A stretch of 64,000 bases of DNA, from NCBI RefSeq assembly GCF_009742725.1, contig NZ_WPHG01000006.1, positions 114,441-178,440 on the forward strand, in the 5' to 3' direction. Under the pieces are notes generated by a model that was not told where the DNA came from, ran no database searches, and worked only from the letters and a program-made list of their open reading frames with translations. This DNA is from Nitratireductor arenosus. GTDB taxonomy: Bacteria > Pseudomonadota > Alphaproteobacteria > Rhizobiales > Rhizobiaceae. The position numbers and the translations under genes are program-made. Positions within the stretch are counted from its first letter, which is position 1. Each line of letters begins with the position of its first letter. This document shows positions 29,013 through 38,466 of the stretch, piece after piece.

Positions 29013-30572
29013 TCACCGGCCGTCCCGCTCCCTGGCCTGTGCCTTCAATATGCGCTCGACCGTGGCGACAAGCTCGGCTTCGGGCACCGAGACCTGCGCC
29101 ACGCGCGCCTCGCGCCATTCCTCGTTGCTGTCGATTTCGGCCGAAAGCCGGGCGCCCTCGAGCAGGTCCTTGACCTGCACCTCGCCCCGGTCGCGCTCGT
29201 CCGCGCCCTGGATGACGGCGACCGGGCAACCGCGCCGGTCGGCATATTTGAGCTGGTTGCCGAATTTCTTCCAATTGCCCTGATACATCTCCGCGCGGAT
29301 GCCGGCGGCGCGCAGCGCCTGGGTGAATTGCTGGTATTTCGCCATCGCCGCCGTGTCGCCGTCCATGACGGTGACCAGAACCGGCGGCCGCACCGGGTCC
29401 TGGCCGAGCTTGCCGAGATTCTTCAGCGCGGTGGCGAGCCGCGACACGCCGATCGAAAACCCGGTCGCCGGCACCGGCTGGCCGCGAAACCGCGACACCA
29501 GCCCGTCATAACGCCCGCCGCCGCCGACCGAGCCGAAGCGTACGATCTCGCCCTTTTCATTGGGGATCTCGGCGGTGAGCTCGGCCTCGTAGACGGGACC
29601 GGTGTAATATTCGAGCCCGCGCACGACCGAGGGGTCGATGCGGATGCGATCCGGGCCGTAGCCGGCGGCTTCCACAAGAGATGCTATCTGCTCCAGTTCG
29701 GAAGCACCCTCGCGCGTCATCGCTTGCAGCGCTTCGAAATTGACCGGCGTGCGATCGGGGTTTTCGCTTCTCAACGGGCTGCGATAGCGGCCTTCTCTGA
29801 CTTCCTGGAGAAAGCCCTCCTTCCCGACGAAATCGATGATGATCGCGGCCTGCGTCTCATCCAGCCCCGCGCCGTTGGTGAAATCGCCCTCGCCCTCGCG
29901 CCCGCCGTCCCAGCGGCCGGGACCGAGCAGCAGCTTGACGCCTTCCGGCCCGAACTTGTCGAGCTTGTCGATCGCCCGCAGCACGGTCAGCCGGCGGCCG
30001 GCATTCTCGGCGCCGCTAAGCCCGATCGCCTCCATCACCCCGTCGAGCACCTTGCGGTTGTTGACGCGGATGACGTAGTCGCCGCGGGCGATGCCGAGCG
30101 CCTCCATCACGTCGGCCATCATCATCGCCATTTCGGCGTCCGCCGCCACCGAGGGCGCGCCGACCGTGTCGGCGTCGAACTGCATGAACTGGCGGAAGCG
30201 GCCCGGGCCCGGCTTTTCGTTGCGGAACACCCAGCCGGCGCGATAGGTGCGGTAGGGAAGCTGGATGTCGTTGAAATTCTCAGCGACGTGGCGCGCCAGC
30301 GGCGCGGTCAGGTCGTAGCGCAGCGACAGCCACTGCTCGTCGTCGTCCTGAAACGAAAACACGCCCTCGTTCGGCCGGTCCTGGTCGGGCAGGAACTTGC
30401 CGAGCGCGTCGGTATATTCGATCAGCGGCGTTTCCACCGGCTCAAAGCCGTAAAGCTCGTAGACTTCGCGGATCCTGCCGCACATCTCCTCCACGGCGCG
30501 GATATCGGCCGGCGAACGGTCGACGAGGCCGCGCGGCAGCCGCGCTTTCATTTTCTGGGGTTTGCCGCTCAT
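29013..30572 (-). CDS. hisS: Histidyl-tRNA synthetase
   Basis: 519 aa, the longer alphaproteobacterial form. Motif 1 region [19 protein letters not shown]; motif 2 [19 protein letters not shown]; the His-specific loop [14 protein letters not shown]; motif 3 [17 protein letters not shown]-terminal anticodon-binding domain from about residue 420 ([19 protein letters not shown]). ATG 30572 ([12 protein letters not shown]) is chosen; ATG 30551 is an alternative, and the longer in-frame extension runs into the tag gene. Heads the hisS-hisZ-hisG unit, so tRNA charging and the first committed step of histidine synthesis are expressed together. Confidence 0.96.
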   Translation of the reverse strand: MSGKPQKMKARLPRGLVDRSPADIRAVEEMCGRIREVYELYGFEPVETPLIEYTDALGKFLPDQDRPNEGVFSFQDDDEQWLSLRYDLTAPLARHVAENFNDIQLPYRTYRAGWVFRNEKPGPGRFRQFMQFDADTVGAPSVAADAEMAMMMADVMEALGIARGDYVIRVNNRKVLDGVMEAIGLSGAENAGRRLTVLRAIDKLDKFGPEGVKLLLGPGRWDGGREGEGDFTNGAGLDETQAAIIIDFVGKEGFLQEVREGRYRSPLRSENPDRTPVNFEALQAMTREGASELEQIASLVEAAGYGPDRIRIDPSVVRGLEYYTGPVYEAELTAEIPNEKGEIVRFGSVGGGGRYDGLVSRFRGQPVPATGFSIGVSRLATALKNLGKLGQDPVRPPVLVTVMDGDTAAMAKYQQFTQALRAAGIRAEMYQGNWKKFGNQLKYADRRGCPVAVIQGADERDRGEVQVKDLLEGARLSAEIDSNEEWREARVAQVSVPEAELVATVERILKAQARERDGR

Positions 30573-30687
30573 GTCGTGCTGCGTCCAGGCGATGGAGTGA
30601 ACCGTGTGGCGTGAAACGTTTCTAAAACAAAAGAAACGACAGCCGGCGTGTAACCGATGCGGCAGGGAGCGGCAAGGGTCGGGCCGG

Positions 30688-31326
30688 TCAGCCCGGCCGG
30701 GCGAATTGCTCGCGTTCGAGCTCCACCACCTTCCGGCACACGCAGCCTTCGATATGGTCGTTGACCAGCCCCATCGCCTGCATGAACGCATAGACCGTGG
30801 TCGGGCCGACAAACGACCAGCCGCGCCGCTTCAGCTCCTTGGAGATGCGCGTCGAGGTCGCCGTCTTCGGATTGGCGATAAGCGTGGCGTAGTCCACCAC
30901 GGCCGGCCGCTCCTCCGCACCCGGCTCGAACGACCAGAACCAGGCCGCGAGCGAGCCGGCCTCGTCGGCCAGTTCGCGCGCCCGGCGGGCATTGTTGATG
31001 GCGGATTCGATCTTGCCGCGGTGGCGCACAATGCCGGCATTGGTCAACAGCCGCTCCACGTCGCGCTCGGTATAGAGCGCCAGCCGGTCGATGTGGAAAT
31101 TCTCGAAAGCCTCGCGGAAATTCTCCCGTTTTCTCAGGATGGTGATCCAGGAAAGCCCGGCCTGGAATCCCTCCAGGCAGATTTTTTCGAACAGGCGCCG
31201 GTCGTCGGCGACCGGACGGCCCCATTCATGGTCGTGATAGTGCTGATAGAACGGGTCGTTGCCGTGCCAGAAACAGCGCAGCGCCCCGTCCTCACCCGCG
31301 ATCAATCCGCTTTTCTGCTCGTCCAT
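30688..31326 (-). CDS. tag: DNA-3-methyladenine glycosylase I
   Basis: 212 aa. Removes 3-methyladenine from alkylated DNA by base excision. Conserved TAG stretches: [57 protein letters not shown], and [13 protein letters not shown]. Zinc-binding residues are recognisable: Cys near the start (RCFWHG), a His in YHDHEW, and the C-terminal His and Cys in NDHIEGC. The C-terminus runs a little beyond E. coli Tag. Divergent from the L,D-transpeptidase gene. Confidence 0.95.
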   Translation of the reverse strand: MDEQKSGLIAGEDGALRCFWHGNDPFYQHYHDHEWGRPVADDRRLFEKICLEGFQAGLSWITILRKRENFREAFENFHIDRLALYTERDVERLLTNAGIVRHRGKIESAINNARRARELADEAGSLAAWFWSFEPGAEERPAVVDYATLIANPKTATSTRISKELKRRGWSFVGPTTVYAFMQAMGLVNDHIEGCVCRKVVELEREQFARPG

Positions 31327-31552
31327 GCACTCGAAATCCGTTCGTTAACGCGCCCGGGGCCGGCTTTAAGCGCGCCTTTACCAGATTCCTGAACCGGCCG
31401 GTAACCACACCGGACTCTTTCCTGACAGTTCGGCATTTTAACGAACCGGATTCACCATTCCGACTCTTCGCATCGCGACAATCGTCGTTGTTTCCGGGCG
31501 TCCCCTCGTCATTCGCGCCCGGTCATCAGACGAAATGTGGAGAGTACGTCCG

Positions 31553-32395
31553 ATGCGAATCCTGTCCTTGTTTGCCGGCGCTGCCGCCGCCTTCGCCCTG
31601 CTGGTTTCGGGTGCGACGGCCGGCGAGCGTTACGGAAAACGCCCGCCGCTGACGGTCAGCCCCGACCTGAGTGCACCCTGGGTCATGCAGTTAAAGAGAA
31701 AGCCGACCATCGACCGGTCCAACACAGCGCGCCGCATCGGCAATGCCGAGGCCATCGCGCGCGCCCGCCGGACGATGGATCAGCCGCGACCGGCTTATGT
31801 GCGGCGCGGCGGCGTCGTTTACGAGCGCGGCGCGCAGGTCCGTTTCGCCGAGCCGCGCGCGACACGCACCCATCGCAACCGGCCATTGGAAACGGCTGCC
31901 GTCGCCCGGCCGGCGCAGAAGCCGGCCCGGCCGCAGATGAACCCGATCTATCTGCCGCAGACGATCGACTATGACGGGCCGGAAAAACCCGGCACCATCG
32001 TCATCGACACCACCCAGAACTTCCTCTATCTCGTCCAGCCGAACGGCAAGGCACGGCGCTACGGCGTCGGCACCGGCAAGCCCGGTTTTGAATGGGCCGG
32101 CACGCACAAGGTTACCCAGAAGCGCGAATGGCCGGACTGGCGCCCGCCGGCCGAGATGATCGCCCGCGAGCGCAAGAAGGGCCGCATCCTGCCAGTCCAC
32201 ATGAAGGGCGGCCCCGCCAACCCGCTCGGCGCCCGCGCGCTTTATCTGGGCTCGACGCTCTATCGCATCCACGGCACCAACCAGCCCTGGACGATCGGCC
32301 AGGCGGTCTCTTCAGGCTGCATCCGCATGCGCAACGAGGACGTGATCGAGCTTTACGAACGCGTCGGCGTCGGCACCAGGGTCAAGGTGATCTGA
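31553..32395 (+). CDS. L,D-transpeptidase (YkuD/ErfK type), exported
   Basis: 280 aa. Catalyses 3-3 peptidoglycan cross-links or attaches proteins to peptidoglycan in the periplasm. A signal peptide spans residues ~1-23 (ending SGATA). A low-complexity, Arg/Pro-rich linker runs to ~135, then the YkuD domain begins at GTIVIDTTQNFLYLVQPN. The catalytic motif has H240 and C256 in HGTNQPWTIGQ...SSGCIRM. ATG 31553 follows GGAGAG by about 10 nt; ATG 31535 would add WRVRP residues before the signal peptide. A hairpin terminator follows. Confidence 0.93.
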   Translation: MRILSLFAGAAAAFALLVSGATAGERYGKRPPLTVSPDLSAPWVMQLKRKPTIDRSNTARRIGNAEAIARARRTMDQPRPAYVRRGGVVYERGAQVRFAEPRATRTHRNRPLETAAVARPAQKPARPQMNPIYLPQTIDYDGPEKPGTIVIDTTQNFLYLVQPNGKARRYGVGTGKPGFEWAGTHKVTQKREWPDWRPPAEMIARERKKGRILPVHMKGGPANPLGARALYLGSTLYRIHGTNQPWTIGQAVSSGCIRMRNEDVIELYERVGVGTRVKVI

Positions 32396-32708
32396 CATCG
32401 ACATAACGAGGCCCGGTTTTCGCGGCGGGGGCAGCCGGTTGCAGCGCGATCGGCCACGACGCGGCGAAGGGGCGGCGTGCCGAGGGGGCGCGCCGCCCTT
32501 CTTTCGTTCCACGCTCCGGCCGAACCCTGGTCGCACAATCTTAAATATTAGCGTTCTCTCATTCAGGAATCTGGTGTAGGCAGGTCGAGGGAGAGAAACG
32601 GCGACGATTCGCCGGCCGGCGCATGGCCGCGGCCACGCGCCGGATTGTGGAACAGGCACGCGACGCGCCATTTCCTGACGGGCGGCGCGTGCCGCAGGGA
32701 GGGAACCT
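32396..32708 (+). other. 313-bp intergenic region
   Basis: Holds the terminator of the L,D-transpeptidase gene in its first third and an AT-richer stretch at about 32530-32575 (TTAAATATTAG and CATTCAGG visible) that may carry the promoter for the downstream transporter. No convincing small ORF or RNA structure beyond the terminator was seen. Confidence 0.5.
32470..32505 (+). terminator. Intrinsic terminator after the L,D-transpeptidase gene
   Basis: GGGCGGCGTGCC (32470-32481) pairs with GGCGCGCCGCCC (32487-32498) through one G-T pair, with a 5-nt loop, followed by TTCTTTC. Confidence 0.8.
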
Positions 32709-33575
32709 ATGGACATCATCCTGTCCGTCTTCTTGCCGCTGGCGCTCGCCATCATCATGTTTTCGCTCGGGCTCGGCCTCACGCTCGCCGATTTCGCGCG
32801 TGTGGCGCGCGAGCCGAAAGCGTTTGCCATTGGCGCCGTCGCGCAGCTTGTGCTGTTGCCGCTGATCGCCTACCTGACCGTGATCGGCTTCGGGATTTCG
32901 GGCGAGCTGGCGGTCGGCCTGATGATCCTGTCCTTCTGCCCGGGCGGCGTGACCTCCAACATCCTGACCCGTTTCGCCAAAGGCGACCTCGCCCTGTCGA
33001 TCTCGCTGACCGGCGTCATCAGCCTGGTCTCGGTGGTCACGGTACCGGTGCTCGTCGGCCTGGCGGCCGGCCATTTCCTGGGTGTCGACGCCCCGCCGGT
33101 CGACGTCACCGCGCTCGGCGTCGCCATGTTCGCCATCACCGCCGTGCCGGTGGCGATCGGCATGCTGGTCCGGCGCTTCGCCGCCCGCTTCGCCGACGCC
33201 GTCGAAACGCCGGTCTCCCACCTGGCCACGGCGCTGTTTTGCATCGTCGTCGCCGGCGCGCTGGCGTCCAACTGGACGGTATTCGTCGCCAATCTGCCGG
33301 TGCTCGGCCCCGCCGTTGTCGCCCTCAACGTGGTCATGCTTGCCATCGGCATGGCGCTGGCGCGAAGCGGCGGGCTCAATCGCGGCCGGTCGTCGGCGAT
33401 CGCCATCGAGACCGGCATCCAGAACGCCACGCTCGGCATCACCGTCGGCTCGCTGATCAGCGAGCAGGCGACCGGCCTTCCACCCTTTTCGCTGCCATCC
33501 GGTGTTTACGGCATCACCATGTATCTGGTGTCGGTCCCGTTCGTGCTGTGGCGGCGACGGCTCACGCCCGCCTGA
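32709..33575 (+). CDS. Bile acid:sodium symporter (BASS/NTCP) family transporter
   Basis: 288 aa with 8-9 hydrophobic segments. Family markers are FSLGLGLTLADFARVAREPKA near the first helices, ILSFCPGGVTSNILTRFAKG, and AIAIETGIQNATLGITV (the crossover-helix sodium/substrate motif). Imports an organic anion with sodium; bacterial members are not restricted to bile acids and the substrate is unknown. GGGAGG lies 7 nt before ATG 32709. Convergent with glcF, 4 bp apart. Confidence 0.92.
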   Translation: MDIILSVFLPLALAIIMFSLGLGLTLADFARVAREPKAFAIGAVAQLVLLPLIAYLTVIGFGISGELAVGLMILSFCPGGVTSNILTRFAKGDLALSISLTGVISLVSVVTVPVLVGLAAGHFLGVDAPPVDVTALGVAMFAITAVPVAIGMLVRRFAARFADAVETPVSHLATALFCIVVAGALASNWTVFVANLPVLGPAVVALNVVMLAIGMALARSGGLNRGRSSAIAIETGIQNATLGITVGSLISEQATGLPPFSLPSGVYGITMYLVSVPFVLWRRRLTPA

Positions 33576-33579
33576 ACGT

Positions 33580-34887
33580 TCAACCGGCCGGCACGCCGTC
33601 GGGTTTCGGCCCGCCATAGGCCCAGTCGAGCAATTCGACCGTGTGCACCACCGGCAGGTCGGACCCGGTCGCGATCTGGGTCATGCAGCCAATATTGCCG
33701 GTCGCCACCAGCGCCGCGCCCGTCGCCTCGATGTTTTTCACCTTACGCGCACCCAGCCGGGCGGCGATCTCGGGCTGGAGGATGTTGTAGGTGCCGGCCG
33801 AACCGCAGCACAGATGCCCCTCGCGCGGCTCCTTCACGGCAAAGCCGGCCCGGCTCAGGAGCGCCTTCGGCTCCCGGACGATCTTCTGGCCGTGCTGCAT
33901 CGAGCAGGCCGAATGATAGGCGACCGTCAGGCCGGACGGGGTTGCGGGTTCGGGCAGGTCGAGGCCCGTCAGATATTCGGTGATATCCTTGGCAAGCGCC
34001 GACACGCGCGCCGCCTTATCCGCATAGGCCGGGTCCAGCCGCAGCATGAAACCGTAATCCTTGATCGTCGTGCCGCAGCCCGACGCGGTGATGATGACGG
34101 CGTCGAGGCCGCCTTTGTCGAGTTCGGCCGTCCAGGCGTCGACATTACGCCGGGCCGCGTCCAGCGCGTCCGCCTCGCGGCCCATATGATGCACCAGCGC
34201 GCCGCAACACCCCTCGCCTGCGGCGACCACCACCTCGATGCCGAGCCGCGTCAGAAGCCGGATCGCCGCATCGTTGATGCCGGGATCGAGCACCGGCTGC
34301 GCGCAGCCCGAAAGCAGCGCCACCCGCCCCTTGCGCTCGCCTTGCGCGCCGCGCACGCCCGGCAACGCCGAGGCGGATTTTTTCGGCACGCGCGCCGGAG
34401 CGAGCGCCAGCATGGCGCCCAGCGGCTTCAACGGCCCGATCCGCCGGAAAAGACCGGCGAACGGCCGGCCGAGTCCGGCCAGAGACAGCGCGGCGCGAAA
34501 CCGCGCCGGATAGGGCAGCACCATGGCGAGCAGACGCCGCGTCAGGCGGTCGATCAACGGCCGGCGATAGGTCTTTTCGATATGGGCGCGGGCGTGATCG
34601 ACAAGGTGCATGTAATTGACGCCGGACGGACAGGTCGTCATGCAGGCCAGGCACGACAGGCAGCGATCGACATGGGTGACGATCTCCGTGTCGGCCGGAC
34701 GGCCGTTTTCCAGCATGTCCTTGATCAGGTAGATGCGCCCGCGCGGACTGTCGAGTTCGTTGCCGAGCGTCACATAGGTCGGGCATGTCGCCGTGCAGAA
34801 GCCGCAATGCACGCATTTGCGCAAAATCGCCTCCGATTCGGCGATATGAGGATCGGCGAGCTGTTCGGGAGTGAAAGCGGTCTGCAC
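33580..34887 (-). CDS. glcF: Glycolate oxidase iron-sulfur subunit
   Basis: 435 aa. Carries electrons from the flavin subunits GlcD/GlcE. Two 4Fe-4S ferredoxin motifs are at the N-terminus: CVHCGFCTATCP and CLSCLACMTTCPSG. Two cysteine-rich CCG domains follow: GEGCCGALVHHMG and HLCCGSAGTYN, each preceded by its partner (ASGCGTT, YHSACSMQHGQ). Last gene of the glc operon, 117 bp after a small membrane-protein gene. Confidence 0.96.
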   Translation of the reverse strand: MQTAFTPEQLADPHIAESEAILRKCVHCGFCTATCPTYVTLGNELDSPRGRIYLIKDMLENGRPADTEIVTHVDRCLSCLACMTTCPSGVNYMHLVDHARAHIEKTYRRPLIDRLTRRLLAMVLPYPARFRAALSLAGLGRPFAGLFRRIGPLKPLGAMLALAPARVPKKSASALPGVRGAQGERKGRVALLSGCAQPVLDPGINDAAIRLLTRLGIEVVVAAGEGCCGALVHHMGREADALDAARRNVDAWTAELDKGGLDAVIITASGCGTTIKDYGFMLRLDPAYADKAARVSALAKDITEYLTGLDLPEPATPSGLTVAYHSACSMQHGQKIVREPKALLSRAGFAVKEPREGHLCCGSAGTYNILQPEIAARLGARKVKNIEATGAALVATGNIGCMTQIATGSDLPVVHTVELLDWAYGGPKPDGVPAG

Positions 34888-35004
34888 GTCAAATCCTGGA
34901 TCGGGGAAGAAAAATAGCGGTGGTGGGCACGGCGACGTCCGTCTCGCCCGGCGGCGGCCACACCGCCGATGCGGGCAGGTCCGCGCCCCTTCCCCTGACG
35001 GCCG

Positions 35005-35385
35005 TCAAATCAGCCAGCTTTCCGGATTGTCGATCGGCTCGTCGCGTGAGGATTTCTGCAGGCCGATGACGATGCGCACGATCGCCCACACCGCGACCGC
35101 GATCATCAGCAGGAAGCCGATGCCGATCACCGCCAGGACGACGCAGATCACGCCGTAAAGCACGCCGATCCAGAAGGTGCGGATCGCCCAGGTATAGTGC
35201 GTCTCCACCCAGCCGCCCGCCTTGCCGCGGTTCATGTGCGCGAGCACGATACCGATCAGCGCGGTCACGCCGATGGCCAGGCTGACCAGGTAAAGCACGT
35301 AGATGATCTGGATGTTGGTCTTGCCGGCCTCGAGCCAGCGATCCGTCTGGCGCGGCTCGTTCGGACCGGAATTCATGTCGCTCAT
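35005..35385 (-). CDS. Small DUF4870-like membrane protein inside the glc operon
   Basis: 126 aa. Three hydrophobic segments (IQIIYVLYLVSLAIGVTALIG, TFWIGVLYGVICVVLAVIG, LLMIAVAVWAIVRIVIG) with THYTWAIRTFW between the first two, the pattern of DUF4870/YtrI-like small membrane proteins. No known role in glycolate oxidation. It begins 11 nt after the glcE stop with GGAG before ATG 35385 and is followed by glcF, so it is co-transcribed. It could aid membrane association of the complex, but that is a guess. Confidence 0.8.
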   Translation of the reverse strand: MSDMNSGPNEPRQTDRWLEAGKTNIQIIYVLYLVSLAIGVTALIGIVLAHMNRGKAGGWVETHYTWAIRTFWIGVLYGVICVVLAVIGIGFLLMIAVAVWAIVRIVIGLQKSSRDEPIDNPESWLI

Positions 35386-35396
35386 CACTCGTCTCC

Positions 35397-36632
35397 TCAA
35401 TCTTGCGTTTCGAGGCTAGCAGAACTGCCGGCGGGATACATCCGCCCCGGATTGAGAACGTTTTGCGGATCGAATTGGTTCTTCAGCCGCGCCGAAAGCG
35501 CGGCCAGCGGCATGGGTTGCGGCTGAAACACCGGAACGGACGACCGCCAGGCCGGCGCCGCCCGCACCAGGGTGGCGTGGCCGCCGCCATGCGCGGCGAC
35601 AAGCGCGCGGACGATATCGGCCTCGGGTTCGCTTTCCATGCGCAGCCACACCAGCCCACCCTGCCAGTCGTAGAAAGCGTCGGCTGCCGCCTGCATCCTG
35701 AGCGCCATCACCAGCGCGTGGCCGCGCGTCGGCGGCACGGAGACCCGCCAGACCGGACGCTCGGTGGCATCGCAAAACGGCGCCACGTCGCGGATTTCGC
35801 GCCAGAGCACGCGCGAGGCCTGATCCTCGAGCGTCTCGATCTCGCCGCCCTTGAACAGGCTCGTCAGCATGTCGCGGCGATAGGCGACCGACGGGCCGAA
35901 CCCTTCCAGGCGCAGCAGCGTCGACGCCTCACCCGCAAGCGCACCGGCGATCACGGATCCGGTCACACTTTCGGGCAGATGCGCGGCGCCGGACACCTCG
36001 CCGGCCGATCCCATGGCCGCCGCCATCGCCGTCGCCGCGTCGGCATCGCTCAGCCCGCGCAGGACAAGCGTGGTCTCGGTCTCGGCCGCCGGCAGCACCT
36101 TGAAGGTGGTATCGGTGACAACGGCGAGCGTGCCCCACGATCCGGCCATCGCCTTGGACAAATCGTAGCCGGTGACGTTCTTGACGACGCGCCCGCCCGA
36201 CTTGAAGGCCTCGCCGCGGCCCGACACGGCATGGATGCCGAGCACGTGGTCGCGCGCCGCCCCGGCCTTGAGGCGGCGCGGGCCGGCGAGATTGCCGGCG
36301 AGCACGCCGCCGATCGTGCCGCGCCCGGCCGGCGCGCCGAACAGCGGCCCGTAGTCGAGCGGCTCGAAGGCGAGTTGCTGGCGCTTTTCGGCCAGCAAGG
36401 CCTCGATCTCGGCAACCGGCGTCCCGGCCCTGGCCGACAGGACCAGTTCCTCCGGCTCGTAGAGGGTGACGCCTGACAGGCCGGAGAGGTCGAGCGTATG
36501 CTCGGTCTGCACCGGACGGCCGATGCCGCGCTTCGAGCCGTGGCCGAGGATTTCCAGCGGCGCGTCCTCGCCGACGGCCCATTGCACGGCGGCAAGCACG
36601 TCCTCGGCGCGCGATGGGGTGAAAACGGTCAT
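35397..36632 (-). CDS. glcE: Glycolate oxidase FAD-binding subunit
   Basis: 411 aa. FAD-binding type 4 (PCMH) fold: GHGSKRGIGRPV, TPVAEIEALLAEKRQQLAFEP, the FAD loop GRGTIGGVLAGNLAGPRRL, and GGRVVKNVTGYDLSKAMAGS. Shorter than GlcD and lacking its long cap, as usual for GlcE. ATG 36632 (MTVFTPSRAEDV) is the normal start; upstream in-frame sequence is a shadow of glcD. 67 bp after glcD. Confidence 0.95.
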   Translation of the reverse strand: MTVFTPSRAEDVLAAVQWAVGEDAPLEILGHGSKRGIGRPVQTEHTLDLSGLSGVTLYEPEELVLSARAGTPVAEIEALLAEKRQQLAFEPLDYGPLFGAPAGRGTIGGVLAGNLAGPRRLKAGAARDHVLGIHAVSGRGEAFKSGGRVVKNVTGYDLSKAMAGSWGTLAVVTDTTFKVLPAAETETTLVLRGLSDADAATAMAAAMGSAGEVSGAAHLPESVTGSVIAGALAGEASTLLRLEGFGPSVAYRRDMLTSLFKGGEIETLEDQASRVLWREIRDVAPFCDATERPVWRVSVPPTRGHALVMALRMQAAADAFYDWQGGLVWLRMESEPEADIVRALVAAHGGGHATLVRAAPAWRSSVPVFQPQPMPLAALSARLKNQFDPQNVLNPGRMYPAGSSASLETQD

Positions 36633-36699
36633 CCGCGGCGATCCGGGTCCAAGCCAGCGAACAGGAGAACAACAAGCATCGTCGACAACGGCTTCTCCC

Positions 36700-38196
36700 T
36701 CAAAACCTCGGAATGTCGGGAAACGGGATTTGGCCGCGATGGATGTGCATGCGGCCGAGTTCGGCGCAGCGCCGCAATTGCGGAAACACCTTTCCCGGAT
36801 TGAGCAGATGTTGCGGGTCGAAGGCGCATTTGACACGCATCTGCTGGTCGAGATCGGTATCAGAAAACATCTCGCCCATCAGGTCGCGTTTTTCCACGCC
36901 GACGCCGTGCTCGCCGGTCAAGACGCCGCCGACCTTCACGCAGAGCCGTAAAATGTCGGCGCCGAACTCCTCCGCCTTTTCCAGTTCGCCCGGATTGTTG
37001 GCGTCGTAGAGGATCAGCGGATGCAGATTGCCGTCGCCGGCGTGAAACACGTTGGCGACGCCGAGCCCGTATTTTTGTGAAAGCTGGCGCATGCCGGCCA
37101 GCACCGTCGGCAGCGCCTTGCGCGGAATCGTGCCGTCCATGCAATAATAGTCCGGCGATATCCGCCCGACCGCCGGAAACGCCGCCTTGCGCCCGGCCCA
37201 GAACGACAGCCGCTCCTCCTCCGAGGTCGAGATGCGGCTCGTCACGGCGCCGTTTTTGGCCGCGATCGCCTCCACCTCACCGATCAGATGGTCGATTTCG
37301 GGTCCCGGCCCGTCGAGCTCGACGATCAGCAGCGCCTCGACGTCGAGCGGATAACCGGCCTGGACGAAATCCTCCGCCGCGCGGATCGCCGGCCCGTCCA
37401 TCATCTCCATGCCGCCCGGCACGATGCCGGCGCCGATAATGTCGGCAACGCACTGCCCGGCCGCCTCGCTGGAGGAAAAGCCGACCAGCATGGCGCGCGC
37501 CGCTTCCGGCTTTTTCAGGATGCGCACGGTGATCTCGGTGACGACGCCGAGCAATCCCTCCGAACCCGTCATCAGGCCGAGCAGGTCGTAGCCTTCCGCG
37601 TCGAGATGGCTGCCGCCGAGCCGCACCACCTCGCCCGACATCAGCACCATTTCGACGCCGAGCACATTGTTGGCCGTCAGGCCGTATTTCAGGCAGTGGA
37701 CGCCGCCGGCATTCTCCGCGACATTGCCGCCGATAGAGCAGGCGATCTGCGAGGACGGGTCGGGCGCGTAATAAAATCCGTCCTGTTCGACGGCGTGGGT
37801 GATGGCGAGATTGGTCACCCCCGGTTGCGCGATCACCGCGCGGTTGGCGTAGTCGATGTCGAGGACACGGTTGAAGCGGCTCATCACCAAAAGCACCGCG
37901 TCTTCCAGCGGCAGGGCCCCGCCCGACAGCGAGGTGCCGGAACCGCGCGGCACCACGCGAACGTTGCGTTCGTTGCAATATTTGAGAATACGCGCCACCT
38001 GCGCCGTCGTCTCCGGCAGGACCACGACGAGGGGAAGCTGGCGATAGGCCGTCAGTCCGTCGGTCTCGAAAGCGCGCATTTCGTTGACCGTCTCGACGAC
38101 GCCTTCGCCGGGAACAATGATACGCATATCGGCGACGATTTCGGCGCGCCGCGCCATCGTCGCGGCGTCCGCTTCGGGCATCACAAGGCCGGACAA
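36700..38196 (-). CDS. glcD: Glycolate oxidase FAD-linked subunit
   Basis: 498 aa. Oxidises glycolate (and D-lactate in some homologues) to glyoxylate. The FAD domain has VVPRGSGTSLSGGALP and IGGNVAENAGGVHCLKYGLT; the C-terminal domain has NVFHAGDGNLHPLILYD and GGVLTGEHGVGVEKR. The start is a TTG at 38196: GGAGG lies 7 nt upstream, while ATG 38181 sits 22 nt from it. First gene of glcD-glcE-membrane protein-glcF. A perfect dyad directly upstream of the ribosome site suggests repressor control. Confidence 0.96.
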   Translation of the reverse strand: MSGLVMPEADAATMARRAEIVADMRIIVPGEGVVETVNEMRAFETDGLTAYRQLPLVVVLPETTAQVARILKYCNERNVRVVPRGSGTSLSGGALPLEDAVLLVMSRFNRVLDIDYANRAVIAQPGVTNLAITHAVEQDGFYYAPDPSSQIACSIGGNVAENAGGVHCLKYGLTANNVLGVEMVLMSGEVVRLGGSHLDAEGYDLLGLMTGSEGLLGVVTEITVRILKKPEAARAMLVGFSSSEAAGQCVADIIGAGIVPGGMEMMDGPAIRAAEDFVQAGYPLDVEALLIVELDGPGPEIDHLIGEVEAIAAKNGAVTSRISTSEEERLSFWAGRKAAFPAVGRISPDYYCMDGTIPRKALPTVLAGMRQLSQKYGLGVANVFHAGDGNLHPLILYDANNPGELEKAEEFGADILRLCVKVGGVLTGEHGVGVEKRDLMGEMFSDTDLDQQMRVKCAFDPQHLLNPGKVFPQLRRCAELGRMHIHRGQIPFPDIPRF

Positions 38197-38208
38197 GGTC
38201 TCACCTCC

Positions 38209-38233
38209 AACTGGTCAAAAGTGTTTACCAGTT
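38209..38233. promoter_or_regulatory. Operator-like dyad upstream of glcD
   Basis: AACTGGT (38209-38215) and ACCAGTT (38227-38233) form a perfect inverted repeat around 11 bp. It begins next to the glcD ribosome site. The half-site TGGTC/ACCA resembles GntR/FadR-family operators. Its inner 23 bp resemble the dyad over the gntR promoter at 40928-40950. Confidence 0.6.
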
Positions 38234-38250
38234 TTGCGAAGCGACGCAAA
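38233..38250. promoter_or_regulatory. Second dyad in the glcD-lysR divergent region
   Basis: TTTGCG (38233-38238) and CGCAAA (38245-38250) are perfect inverted arms around 6 bp, abutting the first dyad. On the minus strand TTGCGT here could serve as a glcD -35, with TAAACA in the first dyad as -10 (16-bp spacing). It may be a site for the divergent LysR protein. Confidence 0.4.
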
Positions 38251-38466
38251 CCATCTGTCCGAATCATGTCTGGAAATGAGTTTGTTCACAGACCGTTCAT
38301 GTCCGGGCAGCTCTTGATGGTGATCCGCGATCGTTCGCACTCACGCATTCCGACCAACGGACGGACGGGACGAGTCGCGGGGAACTGAAAATTTCCAAAC
38401 ACGGGAACGTGAACCAATCGACGATTTCGCCGTATTAGAATTCAGACAGACAAACCATGATGTTCC

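Noticed and set aside
32312..32830. 172-codon minus-strand ORF spanning the gap after the L,D-transpeptidase
   Set aside because: It overlaps two well-supported genes and a terminator hairpin and has no family resemblance.
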